Shown here: positions 24,800 through 35,040 of the stretch, piece after piece
Layout of the letters: the number at the start of each line of letters is the position of its first letter
Numbering within the stretch: position 1 is the stretch's first letter
Assembly: GCF_035594125.1 (NCBI RefSeq)
Contig: NC_087156.1
Location: 10,938,806-11,002,805, forward strand
Direction: 5' to 3'
Length of the DNA stretch: 64,000 nt
Source of the DNA: Scylla paramamosain
Lineage: Eukaryota; Arthropoda; Malacostraca; Decapoda; Portunidae
Program-made: the position numbers and the translations under genes
The notes under the pieces: generated by a model
Told to the model about the DNA's origin: nothing
Database searches by the model: none
What the model saw: the letters and a program-made list of their open reading frames with translations, nothing else

Positions 24800-25517
24800 G
24801 TTTGAGAGTATCTTCAAATATTTTATTTTTTCTCTTAGAACAGCTGAGATATCCCGCGTTAGATGAGCTGAGATCAAAACAGTTTAATCGATCAAAACCT
24901 TTTCGGTGACTATCTGATCGCACTTTCTAATACGGAAAGCCTTATTTGTGACTATGATTGGCAGCAATTCATCGTGTGGGAATTAAACTCGAGCTGTGAA
25001 GGCACAGGATGGAACTGTGTGTGATTGTACTGATTATGTGCTTAGTGAGTGGGGAAATGTATGTGCTACATCGTCATACATACCGTCAGTTTTTTTTATT
25101 TTTTTTATATTGTACTTTCATTGTCTTTTGAGGAGGTTTGTGTTTTGAGTTGTAGATGAGTTGCTACGCGTTCCTGTCTGCGAGATTTACACACGGCACA
25201 GCAGTCCTCCTTGACACGAAGGATGCGTTTAACTATAAGAAACTGGTTTCTATGTAAATTTAACCCAGATAAGTTTCACCAAGAAAGATTCATTAATAAA
25301 AATTTTTCTTAAAATAATTATATACCCTGATAGATTGTTCTAGTCTTATCATATCTAGCCTGTAATAGTAAAATCTAATTTCTCACGGAGAAATTATTTT
25401 TGGTAATGATATTGTGGGTTGTATTTTTGTGGGAAATTTTTACCATCTGGGAAATAGCGCATAGGAAAAAAAATACCACAACTAAATGGATTCTTATCCT
25501 TATCCCTCTCCCCACAG
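24800..25517. other. intergenic
   Basis: A/T-rich unique sequence without recognisable features. Confidence 0.5.
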
Positions 25518-25544
25518 TGCAATCAACGCAACCAGAAGGGGACG
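25518..25544 (+). other. candidate 27-nt microexon
   Basis: Preceded by CCCTCTCCCCACAG (near-ideal acceptor) and followed by GTGAGTG (near-ideal donor). The length is a multiple of three and open in frame 1. Could be chance, because GTGAGTG is also common in the local repeat family. Confidence 0.22.
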
Positions 25545-25940
25545 GTGAGTGAGGCTATTTTACTGTTTCTACTGCCGCCATGCAGTGAATAGATGTCAGA
25601 GCTACAACTGAAGCGAAAATCACTTATCTATTGTATTGACTGAACAGATGCTTGCCAATATACAAGTGAAGTTAGGGGAAGTATGCAGAATATGCAAAAA
25701 GTTTCCTTGAAACTTCTTGCCTACTCTGCAGTAATGCGATCTGCCACCGCTGCTTCTCTCATCAGACTAGCAGACAAAATTTTCAGATCAGCCGCTGCGT
25801 GATGGAACAGCTTTTTGCGATCCCCTGTATGGTTTTTTGCGGCCAACTCTTCCCGTATCGCTGAGGCTCCAAAAATTCAGTATCAGTCAATCAAGTAGTC
25901 ATTCATTCTATCAATCAATCAATCATCAAACTCATGTTCT

Positions 25941-26151
25941 TTAACTCTCTGACGGCTAATGACAATGACACGTGTCATTTGGGTAATTTTAATCGATTTT
26001 ACTTAGCACAAATATAACTTCAAAATACTAACAGATTCAAACCACTCCATCAATCCTTTTGCTGTCAACTGCGTTTATCTAATCTATGTTCTAACTTTTA
26101 TCGAGGCATTTTGGTAGTCACGAGTGTAAGTCATAGGAGTCAGTGAGTTAA
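25941..26151. mobile_element. 211-bp TTAA-bounded MITE, second family
   Basis: Left end TTAACTCTCTGAC and the reverse complement of the right end TTAACTCACTGAC match except one base, with TTAA at both ends. Same size class as the element at 24160 but unrelated inside. Confidence 0.8.
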
Positions 26152-26539
26152 GCAGCAGTCCAGTGACCAGCCCCCTCTCAGCTTCGAGGTCGACGGAATT
26201 CTTATCTAGTCATATCCTTAATGCTAACCAGCGTATTGATATCAGGCGGCTGTCTCCGTATTCTTTCCTGCAATACTGTGGCTATCTGGAATTGCTTGCT
26301 GCTAACGTCTTGTCTCCCCACCTGCTTGGACGTGTCTGAAGCGAACGCTATCACATCACTGGACGATGATGTTCTGTACTGTGCAGTTAATGTCCTTCAC
26401 TTTATGTATGTATCATTCTGTTTGGTCTAGGTATGGCTCTTTTGTTTTCATGTTTGCTTTGCTGCTAGGATGATTTTGTCAGCTTTCTTGTACAGTACAT
26501 TCGTGTCTTCCAGCTTCCAGTCTTTGCCTCTATATAGTG

Positions 26540-26800
<261 letters not shown>

Positions 26801-27217
26801 GGAGGGTAGGGGTGTGCAATGGCGTCTTTCTATGAACAAACGTCACTTTTCACCGTGAAGGGAAGTGTCACTCACTCATCATGTTTGCGAGACCAGACGA
26901 AGCAGTATAGAATACAATGACTGAAAATGTGCTGGCATGTTAGGATATGAACTACAAGTATTACAACGGGCAAAAGTGTAAATGTACGTGGAATTCTTAT
27001 GTGTCAAAGTTTTATTCTGGAATGAATAATTAATTATCTCTTGCGCTAAACTGACTTATTGCAATGAACTGAATTCAACTCCATGTGAGAAGTCTTCCTT
27101 AAAACAATTGTGTATACAGCAGCGTCCATCGCTCTGTGTAGCTAGACTTTGAATATCGATGGTGTGCTCATAAAAGAAAAAGAGAGAGACTGAGAAGCGT
27201 GGTACTTGAATGACCAT

Positions 27218-27218
<1 letters not shown>

Positions 27219-27299
<81 letters not shown>

Positions 27300-27365
27300 C
27301 ATCAACACCATTGCATTACTTCTCCTCTCTGTCTCTCCCATTGTGAATTAAAGTTATTATTATTA

Positions 27366-27438
<73 letters not shown>
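27219..27438. repeat. (CT)n and (TTA)n microsatellites
   Basis: About 77 bp of CT at 27219-27296, 55 bp of unique sequence, then about 85 bp of TTA at 27354-27438. Confidence 0.96.
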
Positions 27439-28472
27439 GCATTCCTTACAAATGTAATAATTTGATCCAACATGCAAACATGATTACATCAAAGAACATG
27501 ATCCAGTCACCAGCAAATACCCTTAATCACGGACATAAGGCACAGCACCATAATTCGGGAGGACATATTCTGTTAGGCCAGTGATAAACAGCCATGAACG
27601 CCTGCTGGCTGCATCCATCTTTCCTTATTTTCTCATATTTTTTTGTCAGTTATCTTTAAAAGAAAAAAAAGTTACACTAAACTTGCACTAAACCATTTCA
27701 TTACGCTTAATGAAGAAAAATGTCAGTCAAAGAAAGATTTCACAAGCCGCTAACCTCTGCAGCAGACGTACACTTCTACATAGTTCACGCCATGTATATA
27801 TTTACCAGGAAACTCCATTTTATAATATCAATTTCTCTCTTCATAATTCGCTGTTTCAGTTTTTTTTTCTTTTTTCTTTCTTTTGGTGGTGAAGAGTTCA
27901 TTTACGTGCGATGGATGGATGGATGTGCTGGAGCTGTCGATCAGAGTTTACACTAATGCGCTCATCAAATGCCTCCTAAAAACACCCTCATAAAGCCAGC
28001 TCTATTATTGACTTTAATCTAAAGAGAGACCTCTGACCTTTGCTGCCCAGCGCCTTTACCATGTAGGAGTGGCAGGAATACATAGCAGCTCTCTGGCAAC
28101 ATCATTTCTGTCACTTACTGATGCACACACTGACACGAGAAGACTGCACAACTCCTGAATATATCAACAATAAAAGTGAGCCACCGACGTCGACTTGCGT
28201 GATGAATACTGGATAATGGCGGATAAAGGTGAAAGACAGGCGTGGAAGGAAGGTGTTGGGATGCTGGGGTGTTTTTGGGAGCGGATGCCAATAATGTCTT
28301 GCATAAGGAAGAGGAAGAGTACGAAAAGACAGATGAGGAGGATGTTTTCTTGAATCCTCTTTTTATAAGGAGCAAGTAGTAGGCTTCCCCGTCTCTTGGG
28401 TGAGTAAGAGAGATCAGTGGTGGGGAGGGTAGGAAGGATTAAGGGAGGGGTGGGTAGGAAGGAATAATAACC
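27439..28472. other. intergenic
   Basis: Unique sequence, T-rich at 27855-27885, purine-rich plus strand at 28240-28470. No recognisable gene. Confidence 0.55.
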
Positions 28473-28790
28473 CTAGGCTGAGGTTTGCTTAAGTACTGGA
28501 TACCTATCTAGAAAGTTATTCAAAGTCTCATCTGTTGTTATGATATGCTTTTGGTTTGAAATTTTAAGTTTAACATAGATTTTTCCATCTTGGGTGTAGC
28601 ATTGTTGGAATGAATCCCTGTGTTGTTTTCTAATTCCCCATATTATTTTGAAGAGTGGTCGACGTTTATGTGTGAGGCTTTCGTTGATATAAAGCTTTGG
28701 TCGAACAGTTGCACAGGCATTCATAATTTCTGATTTCTTTTGTCTACTATGCAGCTTAACAATAATTGGTCTCTTTATGTGAACTGTTCA
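28473..28790 (-). pseudogene. LINE ORF1 C-terminal fragment (FP25-like RNA-binding tail)
   Basis: On minus, KRPIIVKLHSRQKK is followed by LYINESLTHKRRPLFK, a GKIYVKL segment and NNFLDRYP, then a stop at 28473. This pattern (restricting RPIIVKF, the YINESLT stretch, then GKIxxK) is common to ORF1 proteins of invertebrate non-LTR elements and resembles the baculovirus FP-type domain. About 105 residues remain; the N-terminal part is absent. It lies just downstream of, and on the same strand as, the Penelope-like element, but probably belongs to another inserted LINE. Confidence 0.6.
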
Positions 28791-28853
28791 TGTTGACAAG
28801 TAGTTGGGTTTAGGAAGGGGGATAAAAACCCAGGGAGGAGTTAGGATTCTTTT

Positions 28854-28895
28854 AATCTCTAACGTTTCGGCTGAATAGCCATCCTCAGAGAGACT
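28854..28895 (-). ncRNA. hammerhead-ribozyme-like motif in PLE 3' region
   Basis: On minus: stem I AGTCTCT pairs with AGAGATT (7 bp, one G:U); core CTGAGGA fits CUGANGA; stem II GGCT/AGCC closes a 4-nt loop; then GAA, a 2-bp palindromic stem III (ACGT), and a GUU cleavage triplet. The one departure is an extra U between CTGAGGA and stem II. PLEs are known to carry minimal hammerheads with tiny stem III that work as dimers. Whether this one cleaves is untested. Confidence 0.5.
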
Positions 28896-29005
28896 GATTT
28901 ACATGAGTGAAAACACACTATTCATAACAACATACAAAATTTTCTCATTTGACATTCGTACAGAGTATTGCCATCCTGGCGTGTACCTCACCTAATTTTA
29001 TTTTC

Positions 29006-30208
29006 CTAGCCAGGTGGCATTATCCGCCTACGTGACGAGCCTTTACTGGGGATTTTCCTTGTACCTGACCTGAGGGCCAATCTGGCGGAATTACCCGCCC
29101 ACCTGATTAAACCTTCTCTGTGGTTAATGACTTCCCTAGTTGTTATGAGGGCTGCCTCTATAGCTTTTCTCATTCTTTTCTTCAATCCAACTTTAATTTC
29201 TTTAGCCTCTTCCCATTTTGGTAGGTGTTTACATTTTTCTATGTGCAATACAAGGGAGTTTGATGTGTTGTGTTTTAAAACATCTTTCCTATGCTCTGCT
29301 ATTCTTGTTTTAAGTCCCCTGCCTGTTTCTCCTATGTACTGCTTTGTACAACCTTTGCATGGTATGCTGTACACTACGCTGTTATTATTAACAAGTCCGG
29401 TCTCTTTAGTCCTCGTTAGCTCACCAATTTTCTCTCCCGCTAATGTTGCTATTTTTAATCCTGTTTTAGACAAATATTTATTAATTATGGAAGCCTTGTC
29501 CGAATTTGGTACACATATATACCTCTCTCTTTCGCTGGTTGTACAGGGATCTTTATTCTCTTTGTTCTCACTTGTTATTTTCTTTGCCTTATTCTTAAGC
29601 CTAACAAGGAGCCCTTCAGGATAACCCAGCTTTTTGAAAGTTGATATGATATATCGTATTTCTTGCTCTAGGAAGTTGTTGCTGCAAATTCTGAACGCTC
29701 TTAAGTAAAAACCAATAATCACACCAGATTTGACTCTCATGCTGTGGGCTGAAAGGTAGTGAATGAAATCGTCCTTATTGGTGGGTTTTCTGTAAACAGA
29801 AAAACTGACTCCTTCTTCTTCCCTCCAGATCACCGTATCTAGGAAAGGTAATCTATTGTCTTGTTCCTCTTCCACCGTAAATTGGATATCCTTATTGACT
29901 TTGTTAAGCAATGTTAACTTATTATTTATATTCGTGCCCTTTGGGACTATAACTAGCACATCATCAACATACCTAAGCCATGTTGAGCCTCTACCCACTA
30001 TTCTTATAAAGTTATCAGTCTCTACTGTTTCCATATACAAACATGCCATAACAGCACTTAGAGGGGATCCCATGGCCAGTCCCTTATGTTGTGAGTACTC
30101 TTGTCCCTCGAAAGTGAAGGCACCAAATTTAACACAAAGCTCAACAAGATTAATGTAGTCCTCCCTCGGGATCGGTATCCCTCGGTAAAGGGCATCTGGA
30201 GACATCAA
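29006..30208 (-). CDS. Penelope-type reverse transcriptase with GIY-YIG endonuclease, C-terminal 400 residues
   Basis: The 400-codon frame is uninterrupted. RT motifs: GLAMGSPLSAVMACLYME (residues 43-60), the catalytic YVDD (80-83) intact, NRLPFLD (118-124) and SVYRKPTNKDDF (137-148). C-terminal GIY-YIG nuclease: VYSIPCKGC (279-287), YIGETGR (291-297), TRIAEHR (301-307) and a later acidic residue in KAIEAAL (348-354). The nuclease nicks the target and the RT primes there, a telomerase-related scheme. Full PLE proteins are roughly twice as long; RT motifs upstream of the palm are missing because the element ends at the foldback at about 30176-30221. The Met at residue 1 is simply the first available. 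An open frame suggests a young insertion. Confidence 0.93.
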   Translation of the reverse strand: MMSPDALYRGIPIPREDYINLVELCVKFGAFTFEGQEYSQHKGLAMGSPLSAVMACLYMETVETDNFIRIVGRGSTWLRYVDDVLVIVPKGTNINNKLTLLNKVNKDIQFTVEEEQDNRLPFLDTVIWREEEGVSFSVYRKPTNKDDFIHYLSAHSMRVKSGVIIGFYLRAFRICSNNFLEQEIRYIISTFKKLGYPEGLLVRLKNKAKKITSENKENKDPCTTSERERYICVPNSDKASIINKYLSKTGLKIATLAGEKIGELTRTKETGLVNNNSVVYSIPCKGCTKQYIGETGRGLKTRIAEHRKDVLKHNTSNSLVLHIEKCKHLPKWEEAKEIKVGLKKRMRKAIEAALITTREVINHREGLIRWAGNSARLALRSGTRKIPSKGSSRRRIMPPG

Positions 30209-30365
30209 CGAAGAAAATTTACCGATCCCGAGGGAGGACTACATTAATCTTGTTGAGCTTTGTGTTAAATTTGGTGCCTTGGTGTTAAATTTGGTACACA
30301 AAATGATGGGAAGTTGTTAACAAAGATCTCTGTCAGCCTTCGCTATGAGGACTACCTGTTACTGT

Positions 30366-30368
30366 TGC

Positions 30369-30417
<49 letters not shown>

Positions 30418-30435
30418 GCTGTTGTTGTTGTTGAT
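30366..30435. repeat. (TTG)n microsatellite
   Basis: About 70 bp of TTG with CTG interruptions. Confidence 0.96.
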
Positions 30436-31233
<798 letters not shown>

Positions 31234-31362
31234 ACATTCTGGATTACAATAACATATATTTTTTCTCTAATTTCTACTGATCTCAAAAATGTATAATATA
31301 TACAAGGTTTTATTTACAGTTCCTAAAATATTCAAATTCAAGACGTTGTCATTCCTTTAAGG

Positions 31363-31405
31363 CAGTGGTTCTTAACCCCTGGGGCGTGACCCAAAGTTGG
31401 GTCAC
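31363..31405. mobile_element. hAT-type element left end with palindrome
   Basis: CAGTGGTTCTTAACCCCTGG is a classic hAT-like terminus, followed by the palindrome GTGACCCAA/TTGGGTCAC (31386-31405). No right terminus was found within 500 bp, so only the left part is called. Confidence 0.55.
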
Positions 31406-32264
31406 CAAGCCATTTGAATGGGTCGTCAGAGATATGTGCATAGATTTTTCGCCAACATACCTATCAAAATGTTATCAAAGTATCAATCTTGTGTATAGAA
31501 TACATATATCATTAACATCTAATGCTTAGCAAATCATAAAGACAGACAATTTAATTGAGGTATAAAAAAAAAAAATCTACTCTTGTCTTTCAAATAGCAT
31601 TTAAACCTTGAATAAAAGAGCGTTTATAAAGGTATATAGGTCGCCATGGTCAATCTGCTGGACAGGAATTTGGGTCAGCTACAAAATGGAGTTGTTTTAT
31701 ATTCTTATCTAATTTTGTTTCTTTACTCTTTTTGTTCCATGACATCTGCATATATATATAGAGAGAGTCCTTGGTAGTAGTAATATACCGTAAAATGAAT
31801 TGAAATCCCGCATGATCCTCTATTCAAAACTCGCGCCCTCCAGGCCATCAAGCAAGAAGCGACAGTGTGACAGTGATGAGTGGTGTAGTGTGGATGTGTG
31901 CGTCCGTCAATCTTTCGTACCTACGGCTTTCCGTGAGGCGGCTGGAGCAGGAAATCGCCGAGCCGTGGTGCAGAGGTGAGGTGAGTACACTCCTGGCCAG
32001 GGTGAGGACGAGGCAGTGACGTGTGCAGTGTGCTGTGCTGCGGAAATCAAGGGATGCGGCGGGACGGTCAGGCTGTCATGGCGGTAGCCTCTCGTGGTCT
32101 TGGGTACTGTATGACCAGGACACAAAGCTTCATATTCCATATCGTAGTTGCCGTGGGTTGATATGCACGATGGAAACGTGGAATGTAACTTGTGATGATC
32201 AGTGAAGCTTTCATGGCGATACTACTACCATGACTGAAAATTAGGGAACTAGGATTGCCCGGTC

Positions 32265-32312
<48 letters not shown>

Positions 32313-33301
32313 AAGCTTATTTGCGCTCACTTTCCTGATGGACTGAGTTTGAATGACCTTAGTGAGGGCAGTCACAGATAATAGTGATGATGAGCCGGGG
32401 CTCCACACAGTTCATGGAGAGTAAAACGCGTATTTATGGTCAGGCACTCCATGCACCCATGCCGTCCTGGTGCGCCCTCCCTGTCTGCTGGGTTGTGGGC
32501 ACGTGTGTGTGTGTGTGTGTGAAAGTTTCATTAGAGTACTTGTAAGTGTAGTGCATAGATTCCGTTTGGTGCAAAGAGCAAGATTTTCGAATTGGAATGA
32601 TCGTGGCTCATTGCGACTCACGTGCAGAATACTGCGTGACGAGACGAAGCTGCTGATAGTTACTTGTGTTGCAGCTTTTGTTTTTGTATCACATCTTATT
32701 CTGTTTTTATTACGTTCTTCTTCCTTAAGCAGTTAACTTCTTCTTGTTTACGTCCAAAAATCGAAAATTCAACCCCCAGCTTTTAAGCATAATTTATAAT
32801 GATGAACAGAATGTATTAAATTCTTTTATCCAGAACCTTTCAGATCAAGATATTGATTGACAGCTGTCAGTTACTGCAGGACATTTATTTAAAATAATTT
32901 TTATTTTTATTTTTAGTGGTTTTAATAGTTAAATAATAAATGACTTGAGGATATAATATTAACGTTTTACTTATATTAATAGTATAACAGCAGGTATTCT
33001 GAAATGTTAACAAGTATGTGCTGCTTATAAAACATGAAAAACAGTACAACACACACTAGGTGTGTAACACAAGGCAGAAAATAAAACCAAGGCCTTGCCA
33101 TGAAAGACAGCAGCATTCATAAGAGGCATTTTTTTTCCCACACCTGCACAAACATTTGGCAACATCAAGGTGTTTATCAAACACTAATGCCTTATAAGAC
33201 AGAACACATGGTTAGTTGAATTAAGAGATCACACAAAAGTCATCACTATCTTATAGCATACATATATAGTATACAGCAGCACCAAGAGACATTGCAATGT
33301 A
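31406..33301. other. intergenic with (CT)n at 32269-32312
   Basis: A/T-rich left part, a GC-richer 31830-32200 with a possible donor (GAGGTGAGT near 31976), a CT tract at 32269-32312, a TG run at 32502-32520, then A/T-rich unique sequence. No protein motif recognised. Confidence 0.5.
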
Positions 33302-35040
33302 AGAACATAAGAAATAAGGGAAGCTGCAAGAAGCGACCAGGCTTACATGTGGCAGTCCCTGTATGAAATATACCTACCTATTTCCACCTATCATCCCCAT
33401 CCATAAACCCGTTTAATCTTATCTTAAAGTTCTCTAATGTCTTGGCACTAACAACATGATTACTGAATCTGTTCCACTCGTCTTCCACTCTTTTTTTTTT
33501 TGAGAACCAATTTCTTCCTATCTCTTTCTTAAACCTAAATTTTTCAAGCTTGAACCTGTTATTTCTTGTTCTATCCTGGCTGCTGATCCTAAGAATTTTG
33601 CTTACATCCCCCTTGTTACAACCCTTGTACCACTTAAAGACTTCTATCAAGTCCCCTCTTAACCTACATCTCTCTAAAGAATGTAAATTGAATAGCTTCA
33701 ATCTTGCTTCATAAGGAATACTCCTCATCCCCTGTATCCTTTTAGTCATTCTCCTCTGTACTTATTCTAATAGACCTATATCTTTCCTGTAATGTGGGGA
33801 CCAGAACTGCACAGCATAGTCTAGATGAGGTCTGACCAGCATCAAATATAACTTTAATATTATTTCGGGCCTTCTACTTTTAACACTCCTAAAAATGAAT
33901 CCTAATACCCTGTTTGCCCTGTTTTTGGCCTCTATGCATTGCTTTCCTAGACAGAGTTCAGAGCTAACTATAACTCCTAAGTCTTTTTTTGTACCCTGAA
34001 CCTACCAGAGTTTAGTTGTTTATTGTGTAGCTACTGTGTGGGTTTCCTCTACCTACACTAAGTACTTTGCATTTGTTGATATTAAACTGCATTTGCCATC
34101 TGTCTGTCCATACATTCATCCTATCTAAATCTGCCTGCAAGGTGATGGCATTCGAAACTGACCTAATTAATTTACTTATCTTTGTGTCTATCTTTGTTAC
34201 TAACATCAATAATTCCACTATCCAAGTCATTGATATATATTAAAAACAACAGTGGCCCTAATACTGATCCCTGTGGCACCCCACTAATTACGTTACCCCA
34301 TTCGGATTTAGAGCTGTTTATTATAACTCTTTGTTGCCTGTCGCTTAGCCATGGCCTTAGCCAGCCTAACACCTTCCCATCTATCCTGTGTGCCCCAACC
34401 TTTCTCAGTACCCTCTGATGGGGTACCTTGTCAAAAGCTTTACTAAAGTCCAGATATAAGATATCATAACTATCACCATTATCTACTGCGTCATACACTT
34501 TAGTGTAAAAACTTAACAAGTTTGTCAGGCGAGACTTCCCCTTCATGAAGCCATGCTGTGACTGATTTATCAAATTATGTTTGTCTAAATGCTCCCTAAT
34601 GTTCCTTGTTATTATTGACTCCAATATTTTACCTACAACAGAAGTTAAGCTGACAGGTCTATAATTGGATGCTAAAGATTTATCTCCTTTCTTAAAGATG
34701 GGTTCTACATTAGCCTGCCTCCACATTACTGGTACCTCACCTGACTCACGTGATTTCCTAAAGACAGAAACTAATGGGTCACTAATAAACTCTTTACATT
34801 CCTTAAGTACTCTGGGATATATTTCATCTGGTCCTGGTATCTTGAGCTTTTTTAACCTATCTCCTGTTCCACAATCTCCTTAGTTATGGAAATATCTGTC
34901 AGCTTCTCATTCTCATCTGCTGGAAACATCTGTTCACTATTTGGCATATCCTGCATGTTTTCCTGGGTGTAGACAGTTAGAAAATACTCATTCAGAATTT
35001 TACTAATCTCCTTCCCAGACCTAACCAGCTCCCCATCTAC
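33302..35040 (-). mobile_element. LINE family B (CR1-type), 3' part, split by LINE-C
   Basis: Minus-strand RT and C-terminal region of a CR1-type element, ending in the family 3' terminus at about 33302. Its 5' half continues at 37846-38942 beyond an inserted element. Motifs: [45 protein letters not shown] and [20 protein letters not shown]. Tails of this family also lie at 22855-22985 and 41830-42045. Confidence 0.9.
33378..34870 (-). pseudogene. LINE-B reverse transcriptase, C-terminal part
   Basis: Frame pieces: 34172-34726 (184 codons; [30 protein letters not shown]), 34012-34230 (TKISKL, NAITLQADLDRMNVW, FNINKCKVLSVG) and 33378-33749 (MTKRIQGMRSIPYEARLK, the CR1-like C-terminal tail ending GFMDGDDRWK). 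The catalytic FADDTK is corrupted: the sequence reads [11 protein letters not shown], so the paired aspartates are gone and the frame shifts there. Non-functional. Confidence 0.88.

Larger units (their letters stand above)
28791..30280 (-). mobile_element. Penelope-like retroelement (PLE), 5'-truncated, with foldback 5' end
   Basis: The minus strand carries RT and GIY-YIG endonuclease in one frame, then a 3' region with GAGGATGGCTATTCAGCC and GAAACGTT, characteristic of PLE tails. At the 5' edge 60 bp (30117-30176) are repeated as an exact inverted copy at 30221-30280 with a 44-bp spacer. Truncation with inverted or tandem partial copies is typical of PLEs. The N-terminal half of the RT is missing. 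Confidence 0.9.

Noticed and set aside
29006..30208. Telomerase or a host GIY-YIG nuclease gene
   Set aside because: The RT motifs plus C-terminal GIY-YIG, the foldback end and the PLE 3' tail fit a Penelope-like element.
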